17,763 bases of DNA from DASYYE01 sp035946955 (GTDB lineage: Bacteria; Actinomycetota; Actinomycetes; Streptosporangiales; Streptosporangiaceae), in NCBI GenBank assembly GCA_035946955.1, contig DASYYE010000082.1:1-17763 (forward strand). The letters run 5' to 3'. The position numbers and the translations under genes were made by a program. Positions 16,365-17,763 of the stretch are shown in pieces. The notes below the pieces were generated by a model. It was not told the origin of the DNA, searched no databases, and saw only the letters and a list, made by a program, of their open reading frames with translations. Position 1 is the first letter of the stretch. Each line of letters begins with the position of its first letter.

Positions 16365-16408
16365 GCTGTCCGGCCGCTGACACCCCGCTCCGGTAATGGA
16401 AGGTGCCG

Positions 16409-16427
16409 GAGGCTTGCCGCAAGCGAC
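16409..16427. promoter_or_regulatory. Inverted repeat resembling the rifamycin-associated element (RAE)
   Basis: GCTTGC (16412-16417), C, GCAAGC (16419-16424) is a perfect 6-bp inverted repeat around one base, 72 bases before the phosphotransferase start. A 19-bp inverted repeat of this kind (RAE) is known upstream of rifamycin-resistance genes such as rph in actinomycetes and marks rifamycin-inducible expression. The flanks beyond the core are not symmetric here. The TTGCCG within it could act as a -35 with GAAGAT 19 bases later. Confidence 0.7.
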
Positions 16428-16495
16428 CGAACCGTGCTGAAGATGTCCCGTTCGTTGTACTGATGACGGCCACAGGGCCGAGGGGAGCTGACGGT

Positions 16496-17763
16496 ATGGC
16501 CGCGCTCGACGCTGACCGCTACGTGCTGGGTTTCGAAGAGGTCGACAGGACGCAGATCGCCGTCGTCGGAGGCAAGGGCGCGAACTTGGGCGAGCTGTCA
16601 CGTATCGCTGGCATCCGGGTGCCCGCTGGCTTCTGCATCACGACGGACACCTTCCGGCGGATCATGGCGGATGCGCCATCGCTCGACGATCACCTCGATC
16701 GGCTCGCGCTCCTCGAGCCCAACGACCGAGACGCGATCCGCACGCTCAGCGCGGAGACCCGAGCGACACTCGAAGCGGTCGCCCTTCCGGGCGATCTGGC
16801 GGAGACGATCACCGCGGAGATCAGCCGGCTCGGCGACGACGTGGCCTACGCGGTGCGATCGAGCGCGACAGCGGAGGACCTGCCGGCGGCGTCGTTCGCG
16901 GGCCAGCAGGACACCTATCTCAACGTCGTGGGCACGGCGGCGATCCTCCGGCACGTCAGCCGGTGCTGGGGCTCGCTCTTCACCGAGCGCGCCGTCACCT
17001 ACCGCCTGCGCAACGGTGTCGACCACCGCCAGGTCCACATGGCCGTGGTCGTTCAGCAGATGGTGTTCCCGGAGGGCGCCGGCATTGTCTTCACCGCCGA
17101 CCCCGTCACCTCGAACCGCAAGATCGTCTCGGTGGAAGCGACCGTCGGCCTCGGCGAAGCGCTGGTCTCCGGCCTGGTGAACGCGGACGTCTACAAGGTT
17201 CGAGACGGTGAGGTCGTCCACAAGGCCGTGGCCACCAAGCGGCTCGCCATCCAGCCGTCACCGGCCGGCGGGACGCACGAAGAGCCGGTCGACCCGGCCC
17301 GGCAGCAGCAACCTGTGCTTGCCGACCCACAGGTGGTGGAACTCGCGACGCTGGGCCGGCAGATCGAGGCGCACTTCGGCTGCCCGCAGGACATCGAGTG
17401 GTGCCTGGCCGACGGCGGCTTCCAGATCGTCCAGAGCCGGCCGATCACGACGCTGTTCCCCGTCCCGGAGCGCGACGACGCCGAGAACCACGTCTACGTG
17501 TCCGTCGGCCACGGGCAGATGATGACGGACCCGATGAAGCCGTTGGGGCTCTCCATGTGGAAGCTCACGGCGCTGCCACCGATGTACGTGGCCGGCGGGC
17601 GGCTGTTCGTCGACGTGACCCAACGCCTGGCGTCACCGGCGAGCCGGCCCGGCCTCCTCGCAGTATTCGGCAGGGGCGACCCGCTCATCAGGGACGCGCT
17701 GCAAACCGTGCTCGACCGCGGTGACTTCCTCCCCAGCCTCCCGGACGACGTCCCGGCCGGTCC
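16496..17763 (+). CDS. rph: Rifampin phosphotransferase, N-terminal 422 residues (cut by window end)
   Basis: An open frame from ATG 16496 with GGGGAG eight bases upstream, running off the right edge without a stop. It encodes the PEP-synthase-like ATP-grasp domain: VVGGKGANLGELSRI (23-37, K27), AYAVRSSATAEDLPAASFAGQQDT (117-140, R121), FTADPVTSN (199-207), GLGEALVSGLVNADVY (218-233), CPQDIEWCL and QSRPITTL (296-320; E301, Q313, R315). The next stretch (NHVYVSVGHGQMMTDPMKPLG, 331-351) is the start of the rifampin-binding domain and distinguishes it from PEP synthase. RPH uses ATP to phosphorylate the C21 hydroxyl of rifamycins, giving AMP and Pi. The swivelling His domain (family length about 860 aa) lies outside the window. 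The gene diverges from the AraC operon. Confidence 0.9.
   Translation, partial: MAALDADRYVLGFEEVDRTQIAVVGGKGANLGELSRIAGIRVPAGFCITTDTFRRIMADAPSLDDHLDRLALLEPNDRDAIRTLSAETRATLEAVALPGDLAETITAEISRLGDDVAYAVRSSATAEDLPAASFAGQQDTYLNVVGTAAILRHVSRCWGSLFTERAVTYRLRNGVDHRQVHMAVVVQQMVFPEGAGIVFTADPVTSNRKIVSVEATVGLGEALVSGLVNADVYKVRDGEVVHKAVATKRLAIQPSPAGGTHEEPVDPARQQQPVLADPQVVELATLGRQIEAHFGCPQDIEWCLADGGFQIVQSRPITTLFPVPERDDAENHVYVSVGHGQMMTDPMKPLGLSMWKLTALPPMYVAGGRLFVDVTQRLASPASRPGLLAVFGRGDPLIRDALQTVLDRGDFLPSLPDDVPAG

Overview
The window reads as chromosome from a high-GC actinomycete (Streptomyces / Streptosporangiales-like). The reasons are strong third-position GC, frequent GTG starts, apparent leaderless transcripts, an actinobacterial MptB-type mannosyltransferase, a Tat-exported phosphoesterase, and a rifampin phosphotransferase preceded by an element resembling the actinomycete rifamycin-associated element. 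The genus cannot be fixed from the sequence alone. I see no tRNA, rRNA, CRISPR array, insertion sequence or prophage gene.

Left part (1-5457). The 5' part of a Tat-exported phosphoesterase is cut by the left edge. A minus-strand pair follows: a membrane-anchored ECF sigma factor fused to a zinc-finger anti-sigma-like segment and an extracytoplasmic beta domain, and, one base downstream, an MptB-like polyprenol-phosphomannose mannosyltransferase. This suggests cell-envelope sensing coupled to glycan synthesis. Diverging from them are an L-asparaginase and a stand-alone Smr-domain protein. A possible 69-aa ORF lies on the minus strand after it.

Middle (5458-10209). An AT-rich regulatory stretch leads into a 47-aa ORF overlapping a tandem-GNAT acetyltransferase by one base. 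Next is a secreted GH18 chitinase with a ricin-type lectin domain. Its predicted start of transcription sits at the edge of a perfect 25-bp palindrome, a likely operator. Convergent to it, across a GC-rich hairpin, is a two-TM protein with a PstS-like extracellular domain and a predicted cytoplasmic beta-rich domain, a receptor-like layout.

Right part (10210-17763) looks like a stress and antibiotic-resistance neighbourhood. One unit is a GNAT protein and a divergent methionyl-tRNA synthetase. Its leader encodes a 16-aa peptide with adjacent Met-Met codons lying against mutually exclusive hairpins, which is the layout of a ribosome-mediated transcription attenuator responding to Met-tRNA charging. 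This is the most interesting signal in the window. A second unit is a tightly coupled AraC regulator - VOC - VOC - UvrA-like (DrrC-type) ABC ATPase operon. Diverging from it is the first half of a rifampin phosphotransferase gene preceded by a GCTTGC-C-GCAAGC inverted repeat; it runs off the right edge.

Large open frames antisense to the sigma/MptB genes, asparaginase, metG and uvrA-like genes are GC-bias shadows and were discarded.
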